Assembly (NCBI GenBank): GCA_036172665.1
Contig: CM069876.1
Coordinates: 3,286,001-3,350,000 of the forward strand
Direction of reading: 5' to 3'
DNA length: 64,000 nucleotides
From: Prosopocoilus inquinatus
Lineage: Eukaryota > Arthropoda > Insecta > Coleoptera > Lucanidae
Under the pieces are notes generated by a model. The model worked only from the letters and a program-made list of their open reading frames with translations, had not been told where the DNA came from and made no database searches. The position numbers were made by a program, and so were the translations under genes. This document shows positions 46,105 to 56,860 of the stretch, in pieces (positions within the stretch are counted from its first letter, which is position 1; each line of letters begins with the position of its first letter).

Positions 46105-46823
46105 AATGCTGGATGTGCTAAGATTATTAAACGAGAACACTTTTTGTAGTGTCTGAAACTCTGTTAGAATAAGGTGTCAAAATTGTGTGGAACAGAATGG
46201 TTGTCATATTGAACAATTTCTTTAAGTCAACCTCACCTTTTAGTACGCTTTCTTTACTTTTTTTTTCTTTTGTGACTTTTATTATCACTTCGTTATTTTA
46301 CAGCATACTTAGCATATCTTTAAGCTTTATAGTTGGTGTTTAATTCCATAGCCTACTAATTTCTTAACGGATTAGTTTATCATTTTGTTAATATCTTCCC
46401 TAAAAATAAAAAGTTTTCGGGTATGTTATACATCGTTGAAAAGCTCTTTTTAAAGACTATCTAACTAACCAAAAATCTAATATGGGTGCCATATCAAAAA
46501 CAAAAGTTAGCCCTAATAACTTGAAAACAAATGACAATCGGAGGTTTCTGTTTGCATCAAAAATTTTGTCTTAAGAAAGTGTATGAACAATGTAAAAGTT
46601 TAGAAGAGGTCACATCAGGTGTTATCGAGTTATTGAAGAATTTTGAAATCGTCAAATTTTGATTTTCTTAAATTATCTTAAAATTTAAAAAAGTTAAGGT
46701 GAATTTGGAATGAGATTTGTTGCGAGTATTGAATTCTGCAAAACATTCCCCATTTAACCGTTGCTCTTCGTCTTCTAATAACCGAGATGCCAATGGTGAG
46801 CATCGAAATGTGGACACAGTGTA

Positions 46824-47296
46824 TAATATATACATCCCTTTTGAGTTTCGTTACCTTTCACGAATGTCAGAAGCAATCAAGGAATTTACTTTTCCTAATA
46901 AGTAGTAAGCGAATAACATAATAAACAATAATTGAAATAATACTATCAAGAACAGAGAAATTTTGGGGCTAAAAACGAGCTTTGTCATTGGTAGCTGGCC
47001 GGAAATTTCAAAATATGTACTGCTCCAAAATAAAAAAGATAGAATACAGTAGCATTAACAAGTAATTCCAGTTATGAATTTACTGAACATTTTTGTATTT
47101 TGTAATATTTTATGAAAATCGGAACAGAATTTTCAATTTTTTTCAGTTATCAATAGGAATTTATTGTTTCCTGTAACAGGGCTTTTAAGAGGAGCAAAAA
47201 CTTTTATAATTTTTTTCAAAAGCTCAAAAGTAAAGAAGTCTTTTTTTCCTATGGTGAACCCAATCGGTAGGGATAGTGCGTAAAGGAATAAACTTA
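46824..47296. other. No recognised feature
   Basis: AT-rich. Nothing seen. Confidence 0.5.
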
Positions 47297-47475
47297 TGCC
47301 CGGTTTCTGAAACGATAAATAACTTTATGTAAGGATAAATTTTTATTAACAGATAACTTTATGAAAAGTATAAATTATTTACGTTGCTGCATATATGTTT
47401 TATCTACGGATAAAGCTTTAAGAAACGATTTTTAGGAGTTATGTTGAGTTTATCTTAAGTTTCAGAAACGGGGCA
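47297..47475. mobile_element. MITE family Y, copy 2 (179 bp)
   Basis: TGCCCGGTTTCTGAAACGAT at the left and GTTTCAGAAACGGGGCA at the right are inverted. The flanks TTA and TGA differ by one base. Matches copy 1 at 22383-22611, with internal length difference. Confidence 0.87.
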
Positions 47476-47477
47476 TG

Positions 47478-48020
47478 AGTTTATCTCAATGTCGGTATTT
47501 CTCGATATTTCTCGACTGACTCAAATAGGTTAAATTGTACGGTGTTCATATACAGGGTTAGTTAAAGGTGTGGAGACGGTCATTTATCGCCGTTAATATT
47601 CATTTTAGGAAATTATGTCCTGTATGAAAGTTTTTTGAGAAATTTTTATCTACAGTTGAGAATACTTGAATAATTTTTTTCTTCATTTGTTTTTGAATTG
47701 CACCTATCTGTGTATTTTTTTTTAATGGAAACTTCTTAATTTTATTCTACCATTTGGTAGAGTATTTTCTTCTCTTTCCAATAGTATTCTTGTTTTTTTT
47801 TCAAAATTCAGGGGTTTCCAAGAAAAAAAAACAAAGATTCAAGTATTTATTTCCCGCCGTGCATGCTTATTAGCTCCAGGTCAGGTACATCTAAGTAAGC
47901 GACAAACAAATTGATGAAATACTGATATCCTTCAATATCCAATCATTATTTCCCAGTATCCTCATTCCAACCACATTAAACTACGTGCAAGATCTCCTAG
48001 CTAGCCTCCAATAACATAGA
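47478..48020. other. No recognised feature
   Basis: T-rich sequence before the Penelope ORF. TACAGGGTTAG at about 47553 may be a solo transposon end. No RT motifs upstream of the ORF are found here, so the Penelope element is truncated near 48025. Confidence 0.4.
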
Positions 48021-48035
48021 ATAATGTAAGAATTT

Positions 48036-49151
48036 TTGCAACTCACAAACTTATGTATGTCGCAAAATTGTTTCCAAGTGAATGAGGAATTTTTTAAACA
48101 AACCGAAGGGACTGCAATGGGAAACTGCATGTCACCATATCTTGCTAATCTTTTCATGTGTAATTTAGAAACTTCCCTCAAAGAAAATTGTAATTATTTC
48201 CCAAAAATTTGGTTTAGATATGTAGATGATGTTTTTGCTGTTTTTAATATCAAGGAATGCAGAATAGGGTATTTTTTGGATATTTTAAATTCTAAATTGC
48301 CTAGTATTAAATTCACGGCTGAAAAAGATGTTGATGGGAAATTACAATTCCTAGATGCCTTAGTTATTAGAAATAGTGAAAACAAATTAGATTTTGATAT
48401 GTATAGGAAAGAAACAAACACCAACAGATTTATTGTTAATTACTCACAACATGTCTTATCGCATAAGTATTCTGCAATTTCTTTTCTACTTAATAGATTA
48501 GTCAACTTCCCACTCTCAAAAGAAAGATACAACAAAGAACTCAGATTTATTAAAGATATAACAGTCTACAATGGTTACTCAGTAGATGTCGTAGAAAATA
48601 CTTTAAGTAAAATTATAAACAAAGCCAACATCAAAAAATTTATCACTTTGTTACCGGTAGAAACGAACACATCCAAATACATTAAAACTCCATTTGAAAA
48701 ATATTGTTCTAAAGGTTTAAATAGCATTTTTAAAACGCAAGGATACACAATCGCACATACTGATAATAATACTTTAAAACGTTTACTGGCAAACCCTAAA
48801 GACAAAACTGAACCAAATCAGAAATCAGGAATCTATGAAATATCTTGTCAAGGGTTTACTAAAAAATATATTGGGCAAACAAAAAGAAATATACTGTCAC
48901 GTTTTAAAGAACACTTAGCTCATTTAAAGTACAATAGAATTGAAAAATCCAGTGTTGCCCAACATATTTTTGACAAAGGTCATAAAATAGATTTAAACAA
49001 TCTTAGGTTAGTAAAAGCAACGTCACGCAACAGGGAATTAGACGGGTTTGAAACCACTTTTATATACAAAAATAAGAGAGATTTAATGAACACCGATCAT
49101 GGACCTTTGGCAGGTTCCTTGTTACTTGACTTGGATGACGCAATCCGGTGA
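48036..49151 (+). CDS. Penelope-like element RT + GIY-YIG endonuclease, 5'-truncated
   Basis: A 371-residue uninterrupted frame, stop at 49149-49151. It enters in the middle of the RT (a stop lies just upstream and the fingers are missing), so no true start is present. The RT palm reads EFFKQTEGTAMGNCMSPYLA (residues 18-37) with RYVDDVF (61-67, catalytic Asp pair intact). LQFLDALVIR (104-112) and a thumb follow. The C-terminal GIY-YIG nuclease has GIYEISC (265-271) and KKYIGQTKRNILSRFKEHL (277-293), then SVAQHIFDKGH and the ELDGFETTFI Glu block. Such elements make an RT that primes on cut DNA and is related to telomerase. The lack of lesions in the remaining 1.1 kb implies a young copy. A hammerhead-like motif follows about 100 bp downstream. 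Confidence 0.95.
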   Translation: MQLTNLCMSQNCFQVNEEFFKQTEGTAMGNCMSPYLANLFMCNLETSLKENCNYFPKIWFRYVDDVFAVFNIKECRIGYFLDILNSKLPSIKFTAEKDVDGKLQFLDALVIRNSENKLDFDMYRKETNTNRFIVNYSQHVLSHKYSAISFLLNRLVNFPLSKERYNKELRFIKDITVYNGYSVDVVENTLSKIINKANIKKFITLLPVETNTSKYIKTPFEKYCSKGLNSIFKTQGYTIAHTDNNTLKRLLANPKDKTEPNQKSGIYEISCQGFTKKYIGQTKRNILSRFKEHLAHLKYNRIEKSSVAQHIFDKGHKIDLNNLRLVKATSRNRELDGFETTFIYKNKRDLMNTDHGPLAGSLLLDLDDAIR

Positions 49152-49250
49152 GACGCTCGCTTTAAACAGCACGCTTCATTGGAGCGAAACGAATTAGTAT
49201 ATAAGGTAGCGATAAGCATGACTCAGTCACTTCTCTTGTGATCAAGAAGA

Positions 49251-49295
49251 AGGCATCTACTGAAGATGGCAGCATAGCTGCCGAAATACATGCCT
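49251..49295 (+). ncRNA. Hammerhead-like motif in the Penelope 3' region
   Basis: AGGCATCTA, CTGAAGA (49260-49266), stem II GGCAGC-ATA-GCTGCC (six pairs), GAAA (49283-49286), TACATGCCT. The outer strands pair almost perfectly (AGGCAU/AUGCCU). Hammerheads are known in Penelope-like elements with a tiny stem III and usually GAAACGUC here. This copy reads GAAATACA, as if CpG decay removed the cleavage-site side. Motif confident, activity unlikely. Confidence 0.6.
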
Positions 49296-49299
49296 AGTT

Positions 49300-50440
49300 T
49301 TTAAACAAACTTTTTGTGGTTAGGAGGGTAAATCTAATTTCTTTGTACTACAAACCACAGTCTCCAATATATTTTAATATTCTATTTTCAGGTTTAAAAA
49401 TCTTGCAAATAGAAATTAGGTATTAATATCTTCAAGTTGAATGTTCTAAGAAATAACATTAAATTTAATAATACCATAAAGCTAAACAAATTCATAAGGA
49501 AAACAAGACAGAAACCGAGGCCAACTTTTGATTTATTCGTCTCTTAGATTTCCCAGGCGCGACAATTCTGCAGTCGCGAGCACTGGGGAAGGGTTGAATT
49601 TTATTAAAACAACTTGTTAATTCAGAGCGTCGAGTGTTCGGAACTTTGCAAGAGACATATTGCTATAGTGCGGAGTAAAACTTACTACAACTTTACGTTT
49701 ACTTGTTGGGAATCGAGCAGGCGGGCGACAGAGCGAGACGAGTGAGCGCTCCGCACTTGGGGTAGCTCGAGAACCACCCCACTCGCAATAAGTTACACTA
49801 ATTAATATACATCAACGCATAAACGCATTAATTAAATAGGAGCTAATAATTATCGAACCAAGTGTTGCTGCACAATAACTTCGAGATATTATAATCGAGG
49901 CGAATTTACAGAGGGGTGGCTTCCATAGTTACGACTTCAACGCGGCCGTTTCTCTAATGTACGCTATGTTTTAATTTAACTCATTAAATGACTTCCTTCT
50001 TTCGTTTCAAAGACCTACACCCCTTGCCGAACTAAACCTGAAAATAAATTTGAGATAACAATAATAGGTGTACCGAAAACAAGACGGTATACAACATCAC
50101 AAAACAAGAAGAAAGAATTAACAATAAAATTACTTAAATAAGAAGAAAAAACGAATCTTCTCAACGGAAAAAAAAAGACAAAAGCGCAAGTAGCCAGAAG
50201 GACCAATAAACTGATCTAAGAACGGTGATCAGGAGACAAGAGAAAAACAAAGTCTAAAGTCCCATCCTCTCCTATTTCAAAACCAGGTAAGATCGAAAGT
50301 TCGAAAAAAAAAACAAATCAAAGCACATAAAATTTACTAATTCTTCAGAGATAATTAACGTGGAACATAGGGTAGGTGGTGCCGTGCGAACTAAAAACCA
50401 AGGTTGGTAGGACTGAATTGTATATTACGTGGAGGCAGGT
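49300..50440. other. Unique, partly CpG-rich sequence; no gene recognised
   Basis: About 49540-49960 is unique, CpG-containing and has several TAATTA words of the homeodomain-site type. It could be host regulatory DNA (inference). A purine-rich stretch follows at 50030-50330. Confidence 0.4.
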
Positions 50441-50441
50441 A

Positions 50442-51108
50442 CGTGGGCTGCTGGAAAATTTTCTGGAATCTAGTAGGTCTAGAATTGTTAGCGTTCATCA
50501 ACTGTCATATTTTAAAAATTTGACGTTTTTCGCCTATAATTCTATTGACAGTTCTTATCCAAGGGAACTAGTTTTGTTTGTACAGCATTTGAGAAAAAGT
50601 AATTTTATGTAAACATGGAAATCTCGCGTGAAAATTTTCGTGCCATGATTTTTTACGATTTCAAATATGGTCTAACGCCGAAGCAATGCCTCGATCGGCT
50701 TCCTTTGGCTTTTGCAGATGAAGCACCATCAAAGAGCAGTGTTTATAATTGATTTGCCGAATTCCAGCATGGACGTACCTCTTTCGAAGGTCATCCGTCA
50801 ACATGTAGATGCTGTGCGTGAAATGCTTGAGCGAGATCGACATGTGACATACCGTGAGATTCAAGCATCCTTACGCATTGACATGAAAGCAATACACCAG
50901 ATTTTGCATGATCATTTGAACGTACGAAGGCTTTGCAGTCCTTGGATCCCACACAATTTAACAGAAGCGCAAAGGCAGGGTCGTATCAAATGGTGCGAAG
51001 AAATGGTCAAGAAATTCAACGGAGGTCGTTCAAATTTAGTTTATAACATCATTACTGGTGACGAAACGTGGATCTATTCGTACGAGCCAGAAAGTAAACA
51101 ACAATCTA
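50442..51108 (+). pseudogene. mariner copy 2, 3'-truncated
   Basis: The left terminal repeat CGTGGGCTGCTGGAAAATTT at 50442, after TA, and the sequence that follows match the element at 12134-13427 closely. The transposase ATG is at 50615. A Trp codon became a stop near 50751, two short deletions follow (relative to copy 1), and then a clean frame runs from DAVREMLERDRHVTYREIQA through WIPHNL to TGDETWIYSYEPESKQQS. It ends at 51108, where an unrelated repeat begins. Only the first catalytic Asp remains. Confidence 0.94.
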
Positions 51109-51139
51109 CACGTATGAGACGATATCTCATTGTGTTACA

Positions 51140-51420
51140 CATTATCGCTGAAAAAAATTGATTGAGCATATTAATCAGGTTTTAGCATAAAATAATCGAC
51201 AGGAGCACACAATTAATTCCATTTGTGATGAGCAAATTAATCTTCTGGAGACAGATCAAAACTCACTCTATTTTATTTACTTCGAGGTGAAGGATACAAG
51301 TTGTGTGATGTCACGAGTTACTCTTACGAGGTTCAACCTACAGATTTAAATGGGAATGAGGCAACCTGCTAGATGCAATATCATTTCTACCAACCTTGCT
51401 GAAAACTTCAAAATTTAACT
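51140..51420 (+). repeat. Dispersed repeat W, copy 1, at the mariner breakpoint
   Basis: Aligns with 51785-52020 through GAAAAAAATTGATTGAGCAT, TTAATCAGGTTTT, GGAGACAGAT and ACTCACTCTATTTTATTTAC. Its last part, GAGGCAACCTGCTAGATG, aligns with 52705-52760. The truncated mariner ends where it begins. Confidence 0.7.
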
Positions 51421-51784
51421 CGATTTTGACAACTTTAACACACTTTTTTGAGTCAATAACAAAGAGGAAACTTGTTTTGCTAAATATTATGAAATCACCA
51501 TTTCTAGTAACCATATTTCCTTCCATTTAATTTTCCTTTACTATTTTTACTATTATTATGACTGTTAAGGGTAATGTTTATTTATTTAATAGTACCAGAG
51601 ATACTCCCATTTAATGGAATTAATTGTTTGGATGTAGAACTAAAATTCCTTTAAAATAGTATGCCACTCGGCATTCAAATCACCTTGACATTTAAAAATT
51701 CTTAGCAATGTTGGTAGAGCTGGGCTGTGTATTAGAAGGTTGCCTTGACCCAGAGGGGAGGATTTGGGTACGTAACTTGTTACG

Positions 51785-52020
51785 TTACGTCACGTGAAAA
51801 AATCCATTGAGTATATTGATCAGGTTTTTACATTAAATGAACAATAATACCACAGAATTGATTCTTTTTTTCAGTGAATTAGATTAAGCTTTAGGAGACA
51901 GATTAACACTCATTCTCTTTACTTCACAGTGATGAATAAAAGTTCCGTGTGACGTCTAGTTAGTTTACGGGGGCGAAAAGTTTCAAACTACAGACAGGTT
52001 ACTACATACATATGCGAAAG
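51785..52020 (+). repeat. Dispersed repeat W, copy 2
   Basis: Direct-orientation diverged copy of 51140-51360. A further fragment (GAGGCAACCAGCTAGATGTC, CACCAACCTTG) is at 52705-52760. Confidence 0.7.
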
Positions 52021-52704
52021 CTGGCAATCTCGGCATTTCTCATACCGCCATTATTTAGGCGGTATATTAATCAGATAGTTTGAGGTTACGAAATACAGTG
52101 CACTGTTAACCAAATGATTTCACGGTATTTTCATTACTGTCTTTATTTGTTGATCAAAATAGCAAATTGATGAATGGTACAATAATGTATTAATACCGCA
52201 ATACGTCGCAGTTTTCAAACTTCGCACTTTATCAACCGCCTAAACAATGGCTGAAGGTTACGGAATCTTACCGCGCACAAATCAAAGGTGCCGCCCGGAG
52301 TCTTTGTATCTTAAGGTTCTAAATCGACACACTTCGTGTTCAGGTAGCGACATTAGTGATTTTTTCTTTCTATATCTTGTCTAGGGATAAAAAAAAAACA
52401 CAGTCGAAAATTTGTTAATCAAAGTGACATTTCACAAATGACATTTTACTATGGCTGCGGAGAATAACATAACCTAATACATTTTTGACTAGACAGTCGG
52501 CTATAAACTACTATCACCGTAGTAAACAGAATTCCCTAAAAGTGTTGATTTCCTCGTTGCTCTTGCGACATTTGTATTTGTTATCTTTGTTACACCAGAA
52601 TCTCGGAATGGGAATGTATTGGCGTTACCTGAACACGTAAGTGTGTTGATTTAGTGATCTTATTGTATCTGTGTGTTAATCTGTGCTACAAATTTAAATT
52701 GAGA
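52021..52704. other. No recognised feature
   Basis: Unique sequence with a small hairpin (ATACCGCC...GGCGGTAT) at about 52042-52064. Nothing else seen. Confidence 0.5.
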
Positions 52705-52807
52705 CGAGGCAACCAGCTAGATGTCGATATCAGTTTCACCAACCTTGATTCTTGGTGCACACAGCGCCACCTAGCAAATACTCTAATTTCATTTTATCGA
52801 CTTAATG

Positions 52808-53196
52808 CAGCGTTTCCCAAACTGTGGGGCGCCGCAGTTTTCCAAGGGGGGCGCCGCAGAATAAATCTAAAAGCAAATGAACGCAAATTGCAACTAATTT
52901 ATCAAGTTATCATATATTGGCATCAAACTTATATTTGATTGAAATTGAGGAGATTCTAATTTCTGGAATTAAAACTGACGTTATGTTTGACAGTGACAAC
53001 TCAAATTTAATGCTCGCGATTGTACATGTATCCGACGTACCGCATGAAAATGAAATGATGAGTCTCAAATATTTAAAAATTAAACATTTGACAATCATTT
53101 GGCATCAGTGTTCAAGTTCGAGTATGGGGGGGGGTGAAACATGATACAGCTCAAAAGGGAAAGGGGTCGCGAAACCTAAAAGTTTGGGAAACGCTA
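52808..53196 (+). mobile_element. hAT-like MITE, family Z, copy 2, 389 bp, perfect 8-bp TSD
   Basis: The inverted ends are CAGCGTTTCCCAAACT and AGTTTGGGAAACGCTA. The 8-bp flank ACTTAATG is identical on both sides (52800-52807 and 53197-53204), diagnostic of hAT transposition. GC-rich subterminal blocks (GGGGCGCCGC, GGGTCGCGAAACC) match copy 1 at 34911-35337. No transposase. Confidence 0.95.
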
Positions 53197-53204
53197 ACTT
53201 AATG

Positions 53205-55343
53205 CTTTTTATTTGATTTGATTTGGCTTTCGTTTGAAATTCTCATCTTACTTTCTTTCAAAGAGAAAGCGTGGAAACAAATAAATAAAAGAAGACAACG
53301 TTGGAAAGAAATGTACAGACCAATAAGTAAAATAATAAACATTTCGAGCACAGCTGAGGCACCAGTTGTACTCAGGCTGTAGTTTCCTGAACATTCAGTA
53401 TAATTTGTAGGACTAAACGGAAATTACGTAAACAAGTAACTAAAACTGTCTTCCTTCCCTATTTGAATTATTTCATTCATAAAATCAGAAACTGGAAGTT
53501 GCAGAGTTGTTTGTTTTTTTCCGAATACTTCTATAATAATAATAACATACGTACAAGAAAATGTCAGTGATACTGAAAGTGAAATTTATTCACTGCTGTC
53601 TAATCGTTAAATAAAAAGAAACCCTTTAAGAAGAGAAATTCACATAGTAAGGGTAAGTTCACAAAGGAGCTTTGATTACAGATGACAGCTACGATAGTGA
53701 ATAGTGCTGATAATAAGAAACACAGATTCAGATGCCTGGGTTTATACCCGACCTTCATAATACCTGGAAACATCTCATTAACGATCCGGCAGACCAATCT
53801 CCACCCACTATTCGACCCCGCTACCCCCACCGACCGCTATAAATACCACGACAACGGATATACCAACGGATATACCAACCGGAAGCCAAGAATTCAACCT
53901 TACGCTAAGGAGAAAGCAAACAGCAAAACGAAATGTCTCAGATTTTGCAGTAAAATTTTGTTTAAATTTAATTTATCAAATTAATTTCAAATGAATCTAA
54001 ACAAACGATATATTGAGAAAACAAATGTAGTATCTACCTTATGCCTCGGTTTCCTCAGATCACGGCACCGTAATGTAGCGGCCGTAGTATGACGGTGAAT
54101 GACGATATGTCGCGTTGAAAAATGACTTACAGTGGCGTAAAGTAAGCAAGAAAAGCGCCGATGTGTATTTATTTATATATTTCATAATAGTCTATCTGGA
54201 TTTGACGTTACTAACATATTTAGAAAACGAAGAATTATCAAAAAAGGACTGCGAACGCTTAAAAAAGCTTTTACGTATTTTTAGATGACGGTGACGTTTG
54301 CCGTTTTCTAGGAAACCAAATGGGCTCAGTGTTCTTAGCACGTTTTATGTGACGTCATTCACCACCAACTTACAGTCGCTATTTTACAGCACCGCTATCC
54401 TAGGAAAGCGAGGCTTTAGTGAAGGACAGAAAGCAGCAAGCAAAAGTTTACAGTAATATTTTTAATTTTAATTTTTGACCTACATTAAATCTATCGAATT
54501 ATAAATGGTTTAAATTATTATTTTTTAAATATTTTACTTATAACTGATAATATTTTATTTCAAGCGGATTCTTCCAATGATGAGTAACGTTTGACTTATC
54601 ACAAACAATTTTAATGTGCAGTATTCATGAAACAATAATTAATTCATATGATGTATTACAACATGATTTACAAGCCAACGGAATGCAAAAATATCTTGTA
54701 AACACAGTCATAATTACACACACCTAATACTTATTAAGCGGTGTGATACGCATTGAATTACAATCTCCCGACTGACCATTGGGTAGGTAAACAAATTCAT
54801 GAAAGAAATTACGAGGTGTAAATAAAGTATCTTATATCTTGATTAGTAAAGTCGATAAATTTCGGTGTGCAGGTGGAAGTAATGCGTTTAAAGTTTCAAG
54901 AGTTGCGACAAACGGAAGTGACAATTTACAGATGTAAACATGGCGACAATTGTGATGCGCGAACCGCAGGAAGCAACACTAAATAAAGATTCTTTTGTAT
55001 CGATAAGGACGTCAGGTTTAACGAACCCATTGTACTAATAAATTTGCACTGTAATCTTTGCGTCATAACAATTTCATACATCCGTTAAGAAAAATAAAGA
55101 ACAAGAGTTTGAAAAGCATAAGGATATTTCTTGAATGTGTTTGCTGATGGTGATGAAACTAGATTAAAGACAAAACGTTTAGTTAAGATAAGATTTTTGC
55201 AGAAGCTGAGGAACAGGATACTTCAAATTTTGTTCAATTGCTTTCAAATGCTTTCTTGAAAATATCTTCGAAACTCTATTAACTTCCGTTTAAGTTTTAT
55301 TTTCTTTGAACGGTTGCATTTTTATAAATAAAATGTTATAGGT
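53205..55343. other. No recognised gene; possible promoter-like patch
   Basis: At 53680-53910 a 100-codon plus frame of no known family runs through a GC-richer segment. The segment has a TATAAAT box (about 53838) and a two-copy GGATATACCAAC repeat. This could be an LTR fragment or a host promoter (inference). About 54050-54420 is unique and CpG-containing. Confidence 0.35.
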
Positions 55344-55612
55344 ACTACAAAGCAGAGAGAATTGCAATCATTAGGGAGAAGAATTCGGGCCAGTTGTTCC
55401 GCGGATGGTACGAAAATTTAGTACTGGGGCTGAATCAGCTTCGCCCGCGGTCACATTGCACTCCTTCCCCTCCCCTCAATAATAATTCGATGCATCGCAT
55501 AGGAGGCCGCGGAGAAGTGGTAAGAATAAATAATACCCTCGGCGTAAAAAGCGTCTAACACTAAGTGGGCTGAATTCTTTTCCCTGGTAATCACATAAAT
55601 ATAATTCCTCAA
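55344..55612 (+). repeat. Dispersed repeat, copy 2 (copy 1 at 14697-14945)
   Basis: Direct-orientation match to 14697-14945. In this copy the shared frame stays open from about 55350 to 55510 (KAERIAIIREKNSGQLFRGW, YENLVLGLNQLRPR). An AG (TTATAG) precedes it and GTAAGA follows near 55521, so it could even be an exon. A repeat-borne relic is more likely. Confidence 0.65.
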
Positions 55613-56286
55613 AAATTAATAGTTAATTGGTACAACGTTTCTAATGTAAAATAACAAACAAGATTCTTATCAGTAAATTCAATTTAGTAAAACGTATAAG
55701 TTTTTTTGAGATAATTAATTTAATTTAAAAATGTATAGATAATATAGTTGCAAAAGTGTTTGCCAATTTTGTAAAATTCGATAAACAAGCGATAACTTTT
55801 AAGATTGTTGCTGGCAGATGTGTTCGGCCTGTTGTAGATACAAAAAGCGATAATCATTAATTTAGATAAACTGTGAATTTTAAATTCTGGTCGTAAATAG
55901 GTTCTTGCATAAAAGAAAAAACACATTTTTCTTACGTACAGAGTATTTCGTAATTGCATGGTATTAGTTTAGAGATGTAATCAGTGGCATGAAATGAACA
56001 AAAAAATTTAAATAAACATTTCTTTCTTAATCTTAATTTATTGTCCAGATATTATATTAAGGTTAAAGATAAATAAAGCATCTGTCCAGGTAAAGTATAG
56101 TGCTTTAATAAAACACAGTTGGGATTTTAATTTGTAAATTTTTTTTTTAATAATTCCTGAAGCAATAATTTTCATTTAAATTAGTCACTAATAAAAAGTA
56201 TTACACTTTGCAAGTTACAACAAGGTAGGCATGGAAAATAATTGCATATTTGTTAGTTATTAAAGTGTCATTAAATCTGCTAAGTA
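55613..56286. other. No recognised feature
   Basis: AT-rich. A 79-codon minus frame (55959-55720) has no recognisable domain. Confidence 0.5.
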
Positions 56287-56549
56287 CACAGATAAAAAAT
56301 CTGGAGTTAATTCTAACATTTCTTGTCTATCCACTTATGGAGTTAAAGAAAACGAAATTACGAAGTTTACCCTTTAAATGTAGGAGTAGGGTTTATCCTT
56401 GCAGGAGTAAGTACTCATTTTCAGAGGCAAATTAATCGGGAAAAACAACCATAACACCAAATTAGTTATGGAGTAACAATTTTTGAATTAAAATTTTATC
56501 AGAAAAGTTTTGTGCAAATCGTTTTTGATTGCAGTGAGAACCTCGAGCA

Positions 56550-56598
56550 GTCTCTGGACAGCTGTTTCAGCCCTGCTTGGGGCTTCTTCAGCAGAAAC
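56550..56598 (-). ncRNA. Type I hammerhead ribozyme, left arm
   Basis: Exact mirror of the motif at 56812-56860. On minus it has GTTTCTG, CTGAAGA, stem II, GAAA, CAGCTG, TC and CAGAGAC, with predicted cleavage after the C at 56557 (minus strand). All core bases fit the consensus. Confidence 0.85.
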
Positions 56599-56811
56599 GT
56601 AGCTCGACATTCCCACCGCAGACCAAAAACGACTTGCCCAATTTATTCGCAAATGCGATGTAAGAATGATTCAATTTGTCTATCCTACTGCAATGTTAGG
56701 TCAAAAAGCGATAGTAAGATGTCGCTATTTTATATGTTCATCATTCTTACATCGCATTTGCGAATAAATTGGGCAAGTCGTTTTTGGTCTGCGGTGGGAA
56801 TGTCGAGCTAC

Positions 56812-56860
56812 GTTTCTGCTGAAGAAGCCCCAAGCAGGGCTGAAACAGCTGTCCAGAGAC
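56812..56860 (+). ncRNA. Type I hammerhead ribozyme, right arm
   Basis: Stem I GUUUCUG (56812-56818) pairs with CAGAGAC (56854-56860). CUGAAGA is at 56819-56825. Stem II AGCCC/GGGCU has loop CAAGCA (56826-56841). GAAA is at 56842-56845. Then comes self-complementary CAGCUG (56846-56851) and UC (56852-56853), with predicted cleavage after 56853. The core meets the CUGANGA...GAAA...UH rule. Stem III without a loop is typical of hammerheads that work as dimers, with the two CAGCUG strands pairing. Stem I is extended further by the long hairpin of the arm (GTCGAGC/GCTCGAG and TCGTTTTTGxTTGCxGTG). Confidence 0.87.

Larger units (their letters stand above)
45250..46821. mobile_element. Transposon with about 490-bp terminal inverted repeats, 1572 bp
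   Basis: CACTGTGTCCACATTTCGAT at 45250 and its exact complement ending at 46821 are flanked by TA on both sides (45248-45249, 46822-46823). The inverted similarity continues to about 45740 and from about 46330, including GCTCACCATTGGCATCTCGG and CGATTGTCATTTGTTTTCAA. The centre keeps a transposase relic, so the element belongs to the IS630-Tc1-mariner superfamily. Confidence 0.92.

Noticed and set aside
53682..53984. 100-codon frame as a host gene with TATA box
   Set aside because: The TATA-like box lies inside the frame, and no domain or second exon is visible. Left as an unexplained patch.
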